Source: Clostridium sp. (GTDB lineage: Bacteria; Bacillota; Clostridia; Clostridiales; Clostridiaceae). Taken from it: a DNA stretch of 55,638 nucleotides. The stretch lies in NCBI RefSeq assembly GCF_030532265.1, contig NZ_JAUNLM010000010.1, forward strand, positions 1 through 55,638. The letters are read 5' to 3'. A model generated the notes under the pieces. That model was not told the origin of the DNA, did not search any database, and saw nothing but the letters and a program-made list of their open reading frames with translations. Below, in pieces: positions 44,897-54,282 of the stretch; the first letter of the stretch is position 1, and each line of letters starts with the position of its first letter. The position numbers and the translations under genes were made by a program.

Positions 44897-44965
44897 AATT
44901 AAGATTATAATTAATACTTTATAAAATTTACGATTTATATTTAAAATTATTAGTATAAATAGATA

Positions 44966-44990
44966 AAGGGTAAGCAGTTTGCTAACCCTT
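44966..44990. terminator. Bidirectional terminator between the YciI-like gene and aspD
   Basis: AAGGGTAAGCA and TGCTAACCCTT form an 11-bp stem with one mismatch around a GTT loop. An AATTTTAAATTT tail follows on the plus strand. Confidence 0.75.
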
Positions 44991-45008
44991 AATTTTAAAT
45001 TTAAAAAT

Positions 45009-46640
45009 TTATTTAGTTGTAGAATTCCATTCTTCAATTAAATTTATCATAAGTCTACGCATTACTTTACCTATAGTATAATATTCTTGATCATCTAGAT
45101 TTGCAAGAGAAACTCTAAGAGACCATTCTGAATCATCAAAACCACTTCCAGATAAAACTATTATAGAACATTCTTTAGCTAATTCATAAAGTATATACAC
45201 TAATTTATAATTATCTTGTAAGTAATTAGCGAAATCTTCACCAAAAGAATTTCTAGCCCATTTAAGTATATTAAATTCAGTGTAATAGTAAGCACTATAT
45301 TTATTATCCTTAAGTTCAATTCCTAAGCCATCAAACAATAGTTTTTTACGACGACGGCAAATTTCTATTGTTAGCTTTTTATAATTATCATCTTTATCAA
45401 GTAGTGCAAAGGCACAGAAAAAAGCCATTTGTACTTGCTGTGGTGTTGAAAGACCAGCGGTATGATTAAGAGCAACCTGTCTGCTATCTGCAACCAATCT
45501 ATCAATAAAAGGTATATTATCACAATTTGTAGATAAATCTTTATAACGAGATTTAATTAGATTTTTCTTTTCTTTAGGAAGTTCTCTAATTAATTTATCT
45601 AAAACATTATCTTTTTGAAGAGCGATAGTTCCGAGACGATAACCTGTAACACCAAAATATTTTGAAAAAGAATATACTCCAATTGTATTATAAGGTAAAT
45701 CAGCCATTAATGAACGAAAACCTGGCACAAAAGTTCCATAAACATCATCTGATATTATTATTAAATTTGGATTATTTTCTTTTACTATTTTTATTAAATT
45801 ATCTTTGCTTTCGTTTGTCAAAGCAACAGAGGAAGGATTCCCAGGATTTACTATAAACAATGCTTTTATAGAATTATCTTTAAGTTTTTCTAATTCTTCG
45901 GAAGGTACTTGCCATGAATAGTTACCGGTATTTGGATTTTCATTTGCTTTAATTTGTATAATATCAAGGCTATATCTTGGTATTTTTGGTATCTCTAAGT
46001 AAGGGGTAAATACTGGGGTGATTATAGCAATTCTATCTCCTTTGCATAAAAGTTCATTTGCTTTTAATGAATCAAATATATAACACATAGCAGCAGTTGC
46101 ACCTTCTACTGCAAATATATCAAAGGATGAATTACTAAAATCAGAAGAACACATTTCCTTAACTAAATAATCATGAACTATGCTTTCTATATGACTTAAC
46201 ATTCTATCAGGGAATGGATAGTTGTCTCCGATTATTCCATCTGTAAGTTCATAAACCCAAGAATCGGCATCAAAATTTTTATTATTAATACCATATTCTA
46301 TTATATTTATTAAAAGTTCTATACCTGGTGAATTTATATTTTCATCTGCAAATTCTTTAAATCTATTATATATGCCTTTTTTATGAGGCATACCTGCAAG
46401 GTCTCCATCTTTCCAAACTCTTTGAGTTTCAAGAACAGCAAATTGACCAAAAGTAAAGAAGGCTTGACGTGGTGTTGCGCATGTCCAGTTTGGATTTCCT
46501 CTTCCAGCATCAAGTAAAGGACGTTTACTAACATCTAAATCTTTTTTTGCAATTTCTATAAGTTTATCTTTAAACTCAAAGGGACTTATTTTTCCATAAA
46601 CTTTTTCTATTTGTTTAATGTCTGAAGTATTAATTTTCAT
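45009..46640 (-). CDS. aspD: Aspartate 4-decarboxylase (bifunctional with aspartate aminotransferase)
   Basis: A PLP enzyme of 543 residues that converts aspartate to alanine and CO2. It has the aminotransferase class I fold: SFDIFAVEGATAAMCYIFDS, FIVNPGNPSSVALT, IISDDVYGTFVPGF and YSFSKYFGVTGYRLG, where Lys should bind PLP. RPLLDAGRGNPNW at the N-terminus and the length of about 540 are typical of AspD. ATG 46640 follows AGGAGG on the minus strand; an in-frame extension upstream is not needed. The usual partner, aspartate:alanine antiporter AspT, is not adjacent. The 373-base gap upstream (46641-47013) holds its AT-rich promoter region and the tyrS terminator. Confidence 0.9.
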   Translation of the reverse strand: MKINTSDIKQIEKVYGKISPFEFKDKLIEIAKKDLDVSKRPLLDAGRGNPNWTCATPRQAFFTFGQFAVLETQRVWKDGDLAGMPHKKGIYNRFKEFADENINSPGIELLINIIEYGINNKNFDADSWVYELTDGIIGDNYPFPDRMLSHIESIVHDYLVKEMCSSDFSNSSFDIFAVEGATAAMCYIFDSLKANELLCKGDRIAIITPVFTPYLEIPKIPRYSLDIIQIKANENPNTGNYSWQVPSEELEKLKDNSIKALFIVNPGNPSSVALTNESKDNLIKIVKENNPNLIIISDDVYGTFVPGFRSLMADLPYNTIGVYSFSKYFGVTGYRLGTIALQKDNVLDKLIRELPKEKKNLIKSRYKDLSTNCDNIPFIDRLVADSRQVALNHTAGLSTPQQVQMAFFCAFALLDKDDNYKKLTIEICRRRKKLLFDGLGIELKDNKYSAYYYTEFNILKWARNSFGEDFANYLQDNYKLVYILYELAKECSIIVLSGSGFDDSEWSLRVSLANLDDQEYYTIGKVMRRLMINLIEEWNSTTK

Positions 46641-46954
46641 ATAAAAAATCCTCCTGAAAATAATATATAAATTTAGCCCCAAAAAAACTATACAACAACT
46701 TTTGTTCAATAAAATAGATAAACAGTAATAATATTGTTAAATTTTTTTAGAGTGATATTAAATTATTTTTATATAAATTTTTAATAGTTATAATGGGTAT
46801 TTTTTTGTGAATTATACATAAAAGTAAATTTTTATAGAGTATTTATATGAAAAAATAGAATGAATTTATTTAATATATTAGATTTTAAATTATATTTATA
46901 AAAAGTTAAATATATATTATAAAATAATATATACAAGTTTATAGTAATGAAAGA

Positions 46955-46989
46955 AAAGGATATCGACTTTGTATTTTTCGATATCCTTT
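46955..46989 (-). terminator. Terminator of tyrS
   Basis: AAAGGATATCGA and TCGATATCCTTT form a 12-bp stem 24 bases after the tyrS stop codon. The minus strand continues with TCTTTCATT. Confidence 0.7.
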
Positions 46990-47013
46990 GATAAATGGTT
47001 TAATTAAGAAATA

Positions 47014-48243
47014 TTATTTTATTATTAATTTAGTAAAGCCTTTTTTACCTTTTTTTATCATAGCAAAGCCTTGATTAAAGTGTTCTTTTTCTAAAGTTTT
47101 TCCAAAGTCTTGAACTTTTTCATCATTTAAAGTTAGACCACCTTGAGTTACAAACCTTTTAGCTTCTGATTTTGATGGGAAGATTTTAACTTCAACTAGT
47201 ATGTCAATTAAGTTGTTTCCGATTTTTGTAGTTTCTAATTCAATAGTAGGGACGTGTTCTAAATTAATACCACCTTCAAAGAGTGCTTCTGAAGCTTTTA
47301 AAGCTTTTTTTGCTTCATCTTCACCATGAACTAATTTAGTTATTTCAAAAGCTAACTTCTTTTTAGCTTCATTTATAGCAGAGCCTTCAACTGAACATAA
47401 TTTATCTATTTCATTAAGTGGAACAAAAGTTAAAAGTTTTAAGCATTTTTCTACATCAACATCAGCGATATTTCTCCAGTACTGGAAGAATTCAAAGGGG
47501 GAAACTCTTTTTGGGTCAAGCCACAAAGCTCCACCAACAGTTTTACCCATTTTTTCACCTTGGCTATTAGTAAGTAGGGTACAAGTCATAGCATATACGC
47601 TTTCACCTTTTTTCTTTCTTACTAAATCAACCCCTGCAATCATATTTGACCATTGATCATCTCCACCAAGCTCCATCTTACAACCATATTTTTTATTTAA
47701 AATAAGGAAATCGTAAGCTTGCATTAACATATAGTTAAATTCTAAGAAAGATAAACCTCTATCAAGGGCAAATCTTCTTTTGAAAGCATCAGCAGCTAAC
47801 ATTTTGTTAACAGTAAAGTGTCCACCAACTTCTCTTAAGAAATCTATGTAATTTAAATCTCTAAGCCAATCAGCATTGTTTACTAATATTGCTTTTCCAT
47901 CTTCAAAATCTATGAATTTTGAAAGTTGATTTTTTATTGACTCAACATTATGTTGAATTTGTTCATCAGTTAACATTTTTCTCATATCAGTTTTGCCACT
48001 TGGGTCACCGATAGTAACGGTTCCACCACCAACGAGAACGATAGGTCTATGGCCAGCTTTTTGCATATGAGCCATAAACATCATTGCTATAAAATGCCCA
48101 ACATGTAGGCTGTCTGCAGTTGGATCAAATCCAATATAAAAAGTAACTTTCTCTTTTCCAAGTAATTCTCTTGTTTCTTCTTCATGTGTGAATTGTTTAA
48201 TGTATCCACGCTCTTTTAGAACATCCAAAACATTTCTTTCCAT
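47014..48243 (-). CDS. tyrS: Tyrosyl-tRNA synthetase
   Basis: A class I synthetase of 409 residues. The HIGH motif is HVGHF in [16 protein letters not shown], and the KMSKS motif is KMGKT in [25 protein letters not shown] and [12 protein letters not shown] form the tyrosine and tRNA-acceptor pocket. The C-terminal S4 RNA-binding domain (about 345-409) has [19 protein letters not shown]. The start ATG at 48243 is 8 bases after GGAGG; in-frame ATG 48249 is too close. A T-box leader controls it. Confidence 0.95.
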   Translation of the reverse strand: MERNVLDVLKERGYIKQFTHEEETRELLGKEKVTFYIGFDPTADSLHVGHFIAMMFMAHMQKAGHRPIVLVGGGTVTIGDPSGKTDMRKMLTDEQIQHNVESIKNQLSKFIDFEDGKAILVNNADWLRDLNYIDFLREVGGHFTVNKMLAADAFKRRFALDRGLSFLEFNYMLMQAYDFLILNKKYGCKMELGGDDQWSNMIAGVDLVRKKKGESVYAMTCTLLTNSQGEKMGKTVGGALWLDPKRVSPFEFFQYWRNIADVDVEKCLKLLTFVPLNEIDKLCSVEGSAINEAKKKLAFEITKLVHGEDEAKKALKASEALFEGGINLEHVPTIELETTKIGNNLIDILVEVKIFPSKSEAKRFVTQGGLTLNDEKVQDFGKTLEKEHFNQGFAMIKKGKKGFTKLIIK

Positions 48244-48386
48244 GTTCATTACCTCCAATAATTAATGTAATTTATATATTTAGCATTAATTATTGACCTT
48301 CTTTAAAAAAAACAATATAATTATATTTGGGAAAAAATAATATTGTAGAAGATCAATAATTATGCTTAATTATTAAATCTTTTATT

Positions 48387-48417
48387 AAAACTATATAAAC
48401 TATGTTTATATAGTTTT
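48387..48417. other. Extra perfect hairpin between the T-box terminator and tyrS
   Basis: AAAACTATATAAAC and GTTTATATAGTTTT pair perfectly (14 bp) around a TAT loop. It lies downstream of the T-box terminator in the tyrS leader. The plus strand continues with a TTTTTTAATTT-like tail, the minus strand only with AATAAAAG, so it is not a clear tyrS terminator. Confidence 0.55.
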
Positions 48418-48435
48418 TTAATTTGAATAAAATAA

Positions 48436-48724
48436 AAAAATCTCATCCAATAAGGACGAGATTACTCACGCGGTACCACCTTAATTTGAAACATACAAAT
48501 AAATAGTATGTAACATCTTAATAAGTTAATAACGGTTCTTAACCGATAACATCTAATTTCTATTAAAATATAATAGGGTTCAATGTATGACTCCAAGATG
48601 TATTCAAAATAACTGATTTAGTGCCTCTCATCAACCGGCAACTTTCTGTTAAATCTTAGATATTTTTACTTGTTCTTTTCATAGTCTTTAATATTATTAC
48701 AATACAAATAATTTTTTTGTTATA
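48436..48724 (-). promoter_or_regulatory. Tyrosine T-box riboswitch leader of tyrS
   Basis: Read on the minus strand, the leader contains the T-box core GGTGGTACCGCG (plus positions 48469-48480), which pairs with uncharged tRNA. The specifier-loop region has GAATACATCTTGG, with TAC as the Tyr specifier codon, near plus 48590-48605. The competing terminator is AATCTCGTCC/GGATGAGATT followed by TTTTTTT (48436-48463). When tRNA-Tyr is uncharged the antiterminator forms and tyrS is read. Confidence 0.93.
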
Positions 48725-48731
48725 TGAATTC

Positions 48732-48760
48732 ATTATAATATTATAAATTTTTATAGTCAA
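48732..48760 (-). promoter_or_regulatory. Sigma-A promoter of tyrS
   Basis: On the minus strand TTGACT (48755-48760) and TATAAT (48732-48737) are separated by exactly 17 bases, which places the transcript start near 48724, just before the T-box leader. The remaining gap to 49024 is AT-rich with nothing else recognised. Confidence 0.8.
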
Positions 48761-49024
48761 TAATATTTAAAAAATATTTCAATTTAAATTAATATTTGGT
48801 TAGTTTGTAAAATTTAATTATATAAAAATATAGTTATTTAAAATAAAGAAATTAGAGAAGTTAATAGTTTTCTTATTTAAAATTTATTAATATTTATATT
48901 GTATAATTTTTAATTATAAAAATTATTATATTAAGTCAAAATAATAGTTAAAAGATTTAAATTAAGTTATAGAATTTTGTATATTAAAGGTTTATATAAA
49001 TTTAAATTAGGAAGAGGTTTGAAT

Positions 49025-50068
49025 ATGAAAATATTAAAATACTTATTAATATTTATTCCTATAAGTATTATTGCAGAATTTATGCATGTATCTCCAACAA
49101 TAATATTTATATTAGCTGCACTTTCAATAATTCCTCTTGCAGGACTTATGGGGGAAGCTACTGAAGAAATATCATTTTATACAGGACCTAAAATAGGAGG
49201 GTTTTTAAATGCTACATTTGGTAATGCAACAGAACTTATAATATCATTTTTTGCTTTAAAAAGTGGATTATTTGATGTAGTAAAAGCATCTATTGCAGGT
49301 TCAGTTATAGGAAATGTTTTATTAGTTTTAGGAGCTAGTATGTTAGCTGGTGGATTAAAATATAAAACTCAAAAATTTAATGAAAAGATTATAGATATAA
49401 GTTCTAGTATGCTTTTGTTTGCAGTTATAGGACTTAGTATACCAGCAATATTTACTCATACTGTAAGTCCGGAATTATTAAATACAAAATATGAGGGGCT
49501 TAGTATTATAGTAGCTATAATTATGTTTCTCATATATATACTAAGTTTAGTTTTTTCATTTTTTACACATAAGGACCTATATAATTCAGAAGTTGAAGAA
49601 GGTGGAAATGCTAAATGGTCAATGAAAAAATCAATTTTAATTTTAGCAGTATCTACAGTTTTAATTGCTATAGAAAGTGAACTTTTAGTAAGCGGAGTTG
49701 AACCTATAACTAAAACTTTAGGGCTAAGTGAATTTTTTGTAGGTATAATATTAATACCTATAATAGGTAATGCAGCTGAACATAGTACTGCAGTAGTTAT
49801 GGCACTTAAAAATAAAATGGATGTTTCTGTTGAAATAGCATTAGGATCAAGTCTTCAAATAATATTATTTGTTGCACCAGTATTAATATTTTTAAGTTTG
49901 ATTTTTACGCCAATGAGTATAGTATTTAATCCTTTTGAACTTGTTGCTTTAATAGTTTCTGTTTTAATAGCAAATAAAGTTGCATTAGATGGAGAATCAA
50001 ATTGGTTAGAAGGGGTTCAATTATTAGCAGTTTATATTATAATAGCAGCTTCATTTTTTATAGTATAA
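49025..50068 (+). CDS. Calcium/proton antiporter (CaxA/ChaA family)
   Basis: A 347-residue membrane protein with about eleven hydrophobic helices. The two inverted cation-binding repeats are visible: GNATELIISFFALKSG (first) and GNAAEHSTAVVMALKNK (second), with the acidic residues that bind Ca2+. An acidic loop (YNSEVEEGG) separates the halves. ATG 49025 follows AGGAAGAGG; an earlier in-frame ATG at 48977 has no good site. It exports Ca2+ from the cell in exchange for H+. Confidence 0.9.
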   Translation: MKILKYLLIFIPISIIAEFMHVSPTIIFILAALSIIPLAGLMGEATEEISFYTGPKIGGFLNATFGNATELIISFFALKSGLFDVVKASIAGSVIGNVLLVLGASMLAGGLKYKTQKFNEKIIDISSSMLLFAVIGLSIPAIFTHTVSPELLNTKYEGLSIIVAIIMFLIYILSLVFSFFTHKDLYNSEVEEGGNAKWSMKKSILILAVSTVLIAIESELLVSGVEPITKTLGLSEFFVGIILIPIIGNAAEHSTAVVMALKNKMDVSVEIALGSSLQIILFVAPVLIFLSLIFTPMSIVFNPFELVALIVSVLIANKVALDGESNWLEGVQLLAVYIIIAASFFIV

Positions 50069-50099
50069 TAAAATAAATATTATAAAGGGTGGTTAGATT

Positions 50100-50615
50100 A
50101 TGGTTGAATTATTAAGTAAAAGAAGAAGTATAAGAAAATATAAAAATAAAATGGTGGAAGATTTTAAATTAGAACAAATACTTAAGGGAGCACTTCTTGC
50201 ACCATCTTCAATGAATAAAAAGCCAGTAGAATTTATTGTTATTAATGATAAAAATATATTAGAGAAATTAGAAGGGTGCAAAGATAAAGGGACAGTTGCA
50301 TTAAAGACAGCACCTGTGGCTATTGTAGTATTAGCAGATTTTGAAAAAAGTAATGTTTGGATTGAAGATGCATCTATTGCATCAACAAATATTATGTTGG
50401 AAGCTGAAGATTTAGGACTTGGTTCTTGCTGGATACAAATTAGAAATAGAAAATCTGGAAATATATCATCAGAAGATGCTGTAAGAGAAGTTTTAGATAT
50501 ACCAAGTAATATGGCAGTATTAAATATAATTACATTAGGTTATAAGGATGAAGAAAAGTCAGCTTATAAATTAGAGGATTTAAATTTTACAAAAATTCAT
50601 TATAATAAATATTAA
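50100..50615 (+). CDS. Nitroreductase family FMN protein
   Basis: A 171-residue flavoprotein. LLSKRRSIRKYKNKMV is the N-terminal FMN-binding motif, APSSMNKKPVEFIVI the second, and AEDLGLGSCWIQIRNR the C-terminal one. Length is at the short end of the family. The substrate is unknown. The ATG follows AAAGGGTGG, 31 bases after the antiporter stop, so the two may be co-transcribed. Confidence 0.88.
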   Translation: MVELLSKRRSIRKYKNKMVEDFKLEQILKGALLAPSSMNKKPVEFIVINDKNILEKLEGCKDKGTVALKTAPVAIVVLADFEKSNVWIEDASIASTNIMLEAEDLGLGSCWIQIRNRKSGNISSEDAVREVLDIPSNMAVLNIITLGYKDEEKSAYKLEDLNFTKIHYNKY

Positions 50616-50621
50616 TAAAGT

Positions 50622-50657
50622 AAGAGCTTAAATATTTTATAGAGTATTTAAGCTCTT
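50622..50657 (+). terminator. Terminator-like hairpin after the nitroreductase gene
   Basis: AAGAGCTTAAATA and TATTTAAGCTCTT form a 13-bp stem. The tail GTTACATTTATT is only weakly T-rich. Confidence 0.65.
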
Positions 50658-50723
50658 GTTACATTTATTAGTGTATAAATGATATACTATGTACAATACT
50701 GTTAGAAGGGAAGTAGATTATTT

Positions 50724-51923
50724 TTGGAAAAATTATATTATATAGATCAGTATATAAAGGAATTTACAGCTGAAATTGAAAATGTAGTAGAAAGAAATGG
50801 TGAATACAATGTTGTATTGGATAAAACTGCATTTTTTCCAGGTGGGGGAGGTCAACCTTGTGATATAGGCTTTATAGAAAATTGTGAAGTTATAAATGTT
50901 TATGAAGAAAACGGAAATGTAGTTCATGTATTAAATAAAAAACCAATAAAAATACATAAAGTAAAATGTAAAATAGATTGGGAGAGAAGATTTGATTATA
51001 TGCAACAGCATTTAGCACAACATACTCTCTCAGGATGTTTCTTTAAGTTGTTTAATCAAAATACAGCTGGAATTCATTTAGGAAAAGAAATAAGTACTAT
51101 AGATATAGTTGGGGAACTTACTGAAGAAAAAATAAGAGAAGCAGAGAAGTTTGCTAATAAAATGATAAATGAAAATTTAAAGGTTGAGTTTTTATTGCCT
51201 GAGAAAAGAAAACTTAAAAAGCTAGGACTTAGAAGAGATTTACCTAAAACAAATGAAAAGATTAGAGTAGTAAAAATTGAAGACTTGGATATAAATGCAT
51301 GTTGTGGAGTACACCCAAGTAGAACTATAGAACTTCAATGTATAAAGCTTTTAAGATTTGAAAAGCACAAAGGAAATACAAGAATAGAATATTTAGCAGG
51401 AAATAGAGCCATAATAGATTATCTAAAAAAAGATGAATTTTCAAGGAGTATATGTAATTTTTTAAGTTGTAATGATAAAGAAGCTATAAATAGTATTAAA
51501 AAATTAAATGAAGAAGTTAAAGAGCTAAATAGTAAAAATAGAAGTCTTACATTAGAAATTTCAGATTACAAAGGAAAGGAACTTATCGAAAATTCGCCTA
51601 AGATAGGAAATATATCTGTAATTAAAGAAATATATGATAATGAAGATGTGAAATATATTAGCAAAATAGCTACAAAACTTTCAGAGTGTGATAACGTAAT
51701 AGCTTTATTTGCAGTTAAAAATGGTGAAAGAGCTAATTTGATTTATTCATGCTCAAAGGGAGTAAATATAAGTATGAATGATTTACTTAAAGATTCAATT
51801 AGCTTAATTGATGGAAGAGGTGGTGGAAATTCAACACTTGCACAAGGCGGAGGAAAAAATAATAATAATTTAGAATCTGTTTTAGATTATGCTTTTATGA
51901 AAATAAAAGAAAATTTAAAATAA
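50724..51923 (+). CDS. Alanyl-tRNA editing protein AlaX-L type with DHHA1 domain
   Basis: A 399-residue protein related to the editing half of alanyl-tRNA synthetase. The zinc-site motif is QQHLAQHTLSG (HxxxH), with the second pair CCGVHPSRT (Cys and His). DKTAFFPGGGGQPCDIG is the AlaX N-terminal motif. A coiled-coil (about 250-280) leads to a DHHA1 domain that ends with GRGGGNSTLAQGGG. It clears mischarged Ser- or Gly-tRNA-Ala. The start is a TTG (50724) after AAGGGAAG. Confidence 0.9.
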   Translation: MEKLYYIDQYIKEFTAEIENVVERNGEYNVVLDKTAFFPGGGGQPCDIGFIENCEVINVYEENGNVVHVLNKKPIKIHKVKCKIDWERRFDYMQQHLAQHTLSGCFFKLFNQNTAGIHLGKEISTIDIVGELTEEKIREAEKFANKMINENLKVEFLLPEKRKLKKLGLRRDLPKTNEKIRVVKIEDLDINACCGVHPSRTIELQCIKLLRFEKHKGNTRIEYLAGNRAIIDYLKKDEFSRSICNFLSCNDKEAINSIKKLNEEVKELNSKNRSLTLEISDYKGKELIENSPKIGNISVIKEIYDNEDVKYISKIATKLSECDNVIALFAVKNGERANLIYSCSKGVNISMNDLLKDSISLIDGRGGGNSTLAQGGGKNNNNLESVLDYAFMKIKENLK

Positions 51924-51939
51924 TAATTTAGGGGAATAT

Positions 51940-52905
51940 ATGAAAATTTTAACTAATAATACATTTAAAATGGCTACATCAGCTACTATAGCTATAATGA
52001 TAGCAGAAGCATTAGGATTAAAGTTTGGTGTTACAGCAGGGATAATAGCAATACTTAGTATACAAAGAACAAAAAAAGAAGCATTATTAGTTGGCTTTAG
52101 AAGATTAATAGCTGCAACTATAGCAGTTGGATTGTCTTATATTTTGTATGTTATGCTTGGAAATGATTCAATAGTATTTGGGTTATTTTTACTTATTTTT
52201 ATTCCTGCTACTAAAATTTTAAAAGTAGAAGAAGGTATGGTGGTTGGAGCTGTTTTATCAACACATCTTCTTGTAAGTTCTAATATAGATTTAACATGGA
52301 TAATAAATGAGGAACTAGTTACTTTAATAGGAATAGGAGTAGCTTCACTTTTTAACTTATATATGCCATCTTTAAGTGATGAATTTAATAAAAATAAAGA
52401 AAAAATAGAAGAGACTTATAGGGATATAATAAACGATATGTCAAAGAGTTTATTAATAAAGGCAGTTCCCATAAATGAAAGAAAAAGACTTAGAGAAATA
52501 GATAGAGTAATAGAAGAAACTAGAGAAATAGCATATAAGATAAATAATAATTATATATTTAAAAATGAATATTATTATATAGACTATATAGAAATGAGAA
52601 GTAAACAATTAGAAACTATAAAGAGAATGAATTCTCACTTTTCAAGATTTTCTATAACTTATGACCAAACAAAAATAATGGCAGAGTTTACTGAAAATAT
52701 TGCAAATAATATATATTCAAATAACGATTGTATAGAACTTATATATAATTTAAATAAGTTAAGAGCTAGATATAAAGAAATGGATCTTCCAAAAACAAGA
52801 GAAGAATTTGAAAATAGAGCTATGTTATTTCAATTTTTAAATGACCTAGAAGATTTTCTATACATAAAGAAAGATTTTATGAAATTACATAAAAATAATA
52901 AATAA
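51940..52905 (+). CDS. Aromatic acid exporter/FUSC-like membrane protein
   Basis: A 321-residue protein with four to six N-terminal hydrophobic helices (residues 1-140) and a helical cytoplasmic part (150-321). SATIAIMIAEALGLKFGVTAGIIAILSIQ and GFRRLIAATIAVGLSYIL resemble the aromatic acid exporter family (ArAE/DUF939) known from firmicutes. The substrate is unknown. The start ATG follows TTAGGGG, and the gene is 16 bases after the AlaX gene. Confidence 0.82.
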   Translation: MKILTNNTFKMATSATIAIMIAEALGLKFGVTAGIIAILSIQRTKKEALLVGFRRLIAATIAVGLSYILYVMLGNDSIVFGLFLLIFIPATKILKVEEGMVVGAVLSTHLLVSSNIDLTWIINEELVTLIGIGVASLFNLYMPSLSDEFNKNKEKIEETYRDIINDMSKSLLIKAVPINERKRLREIDRVIEETREIAYKINNNYIFKNEYYYIDYIEMRSKQLETIKRMNSHFSRFSITYDQTKIMAEFTENIANNIYSNNDCIELIYNLNKLRARYKEMDLPKTREEFENRAMLFQFLNDLEDFLYIKKDFMKLHKNNK

Positions 52906-52957
52906 GGTTGTCCATAACGAGGGGATAATAAATTCTCTCGTTATAGATAACCTTATT
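52901..52957. terminator. Large bidirectional terminator between the FUSC-like and PHP genes
   Basis: AATAAGGTT and AACCTTATT form the base, and ATAACGAGGG with CTCTCGTTAT continues the stem. T-runs occur on both strands. It separates two convergent genes. Confidence 0.82.
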
Positions 52958-52958
52958 T

Positions 52959-53732
52959 TTATAATTTTATAATATGAATTTTTCTTTCCTTAAAGTAAAC
53001 TGGAGTAAGGTTACATTCTTTTATAATATTTAAGGCTACATCAAAGTTTTTACCAATAGATTCTTTATTGTGTGAATCAGACCCTATTGTTACATACTTG
53101 CCACCTAATTCTCTGTATCTTTTATATATAGGTATTAATGAATCAACAGCTTTCTTATCATTTAACCTTCTAGTATTTAATTCAATAACTTTATTTTTTT
53201 TAATTAAAACTTTAAAAATTTCATTTATGTAATTTTCATATTCAGATAAATATATGTTATTGTCTTTAAAGTGTAAATATCTACAAGGATAATCTATATG
53301 AGCTAATGAATCAAAGTTATCAAAAAGCTTTATATCATTTAACATTTCTTCAAAATATGATTTGAAAAATTCTTCTTTTGACATATTATCTTTATTAGAG
53401 TCTGAAAAAATATCTATATTATTAATAGAATGTATTGAACCTAAAATAAAATCAAAAGGAAAAGAATTTGTAATTAAAGTAGCCTCTTCAATTATAGTTT
53501 TAGAAAGACCAACTTCTATTCCTAAAAGTAAATTATCATTTCTATATTTTGAGTATTTTTCAAAGAATAATTTGCAGTCAACTTTAAATAAATCCTCTAC
53601 TGGATAATTTAAATCTAAGTGTTCTGTTAATATACATCCTATATTAAGCTTAGAAGATTTATCTAAAATATCAGATAATAACATTTTGCTATCAGAAGAT
53701 AATTCTGTATGCATATGACTATCAAAAATCAT
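52959..53732 (-). CDS. PHP-domain phosphoesterase, probable histidinol-phosphatase
   Basis: A 257-residue metal-dependent phosphatase. PHP motifs: DSHMHTELSSDS at the N-terminus, LTEHLD, GIEVGLS, GSIHSI, AHIDYPCRY, ELNTRR and TIGSDSHN, which supply His and Asp ligands for the metal cluster. It resembles HisK/HisJ-type histidinol-phosphatases; other PHP phosphoesterase functions are possible since no his genes lie nearby. ATG 53732 follows GGAGGTG; the TTG at 53750 would overlap the site. Confidence 0.85.
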   Translation of the reverse strand: MIFDSHMHTELSSDSKMLLSDILDKSSKLNIGCILTEHLDLNYPVEDLFKVDCKLFFEKYSKYRNDNLLLGIEVGLSKTIIEEATLITNSFPFDFILGSIHSINNIDIFSDSNKDNMSKEEFFKSYFEEMLNDIKLFDNFDSLAHIDYPCRYLHFKDNNIYLSEYENYINEIFKVLIKKNKVIELNTRRLNDKKAVDSLIPIYKRYRELGGKYVTIGSDSHNKESIGKNFDVALNIIKECNLTPVYFKERKIHIIKL

Positions 53733-53827
53733 GAATTTAAGCACCTCCAATTATAAAATTGCTTTTTTATATTATAGCATAGTATTATAATAAAGAAGAT
53801 TAAGGCCTATAATAAGGAGGATGTATT

Positions 53828-54178
53828 ATGAAAGAATTATTTAAAATAAAAGATATGTCTTTTTATGAAGAAGACTTTTTAGATGATATTAATGAATTTG
53901 AGGATATAATTCCAATCATTAAAGAATTAGAAGATAATTTAACTTATGAAGAAATTGAATGTGTTGAAATTAATGAGTGCTGTAAGATAAGTAAGAAAAA
54001 TTATTATGTTGAAATACATGGATATATAAATTCTAATGATGAATTTGTAACAAAAGAAGAAAAAGAGCAATATGAAAATGTTCTTAAAAATGAAAAGTTT
54101 GATCTTTTTGTTATAAGAGTTTATAAATGTGTTGATTGTGGTAAATGGATAATAGATATTTTAGAATCAATGGACTAA
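53828..54178 (+). CDS. Hypothetical acidic protein with CxxC motif
   Basis: A 116-residue protein that I cannot name. It is acidic in the first 45 residues (EEDFLDDINEFEDIIP), followed by a beta-rich part with ECCKISKKNYYVEIHGYI and a C-terminal RVYKCVDCGKWIIDILE, where CVDC may bind metal with the CC pair. It has no membrane segment. It stands alone, with AAGGAGG before the ATG and its own terminator. Confidence 0.65.
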   Translation: MKELFKIKDMSFYEEDFLDDINEFEDIIPIIKELEDNLTYEEIECVEINECCKISKKNYYVEIHGYINSNDEFVTKEEKEQYENVLKNEKFDLFVIRVYKCVDCGKWIIDILESMD

Positions 54179-54186
54179 TAGTTTGT

Positions 54187-54214
54187 ACGAGTGAATTATT
54201 CACTCGTTTTTTTA
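54187..54214 (+). terminator. Terminator after the CxxC hypothetical gene
   Basis: ACGAGTGAA and TTCACTCGT form a 9-bp stem with a TTA loop. A TTTTTTT run follows. Confidence 0.88.
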
Positions 54215-54282
54215 TATAAAAATATTGATTTTTATTGTATAAAGGGTATTATATATGTAAAAAGTAATGAGGTGGGAGTTAT

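Noticed and set aside
48387..48417. Transcription terminator of tyrS
   Set aside because: It lies upstream of the tyrS start codon, and the minus strand lacks a U-run after the stem.
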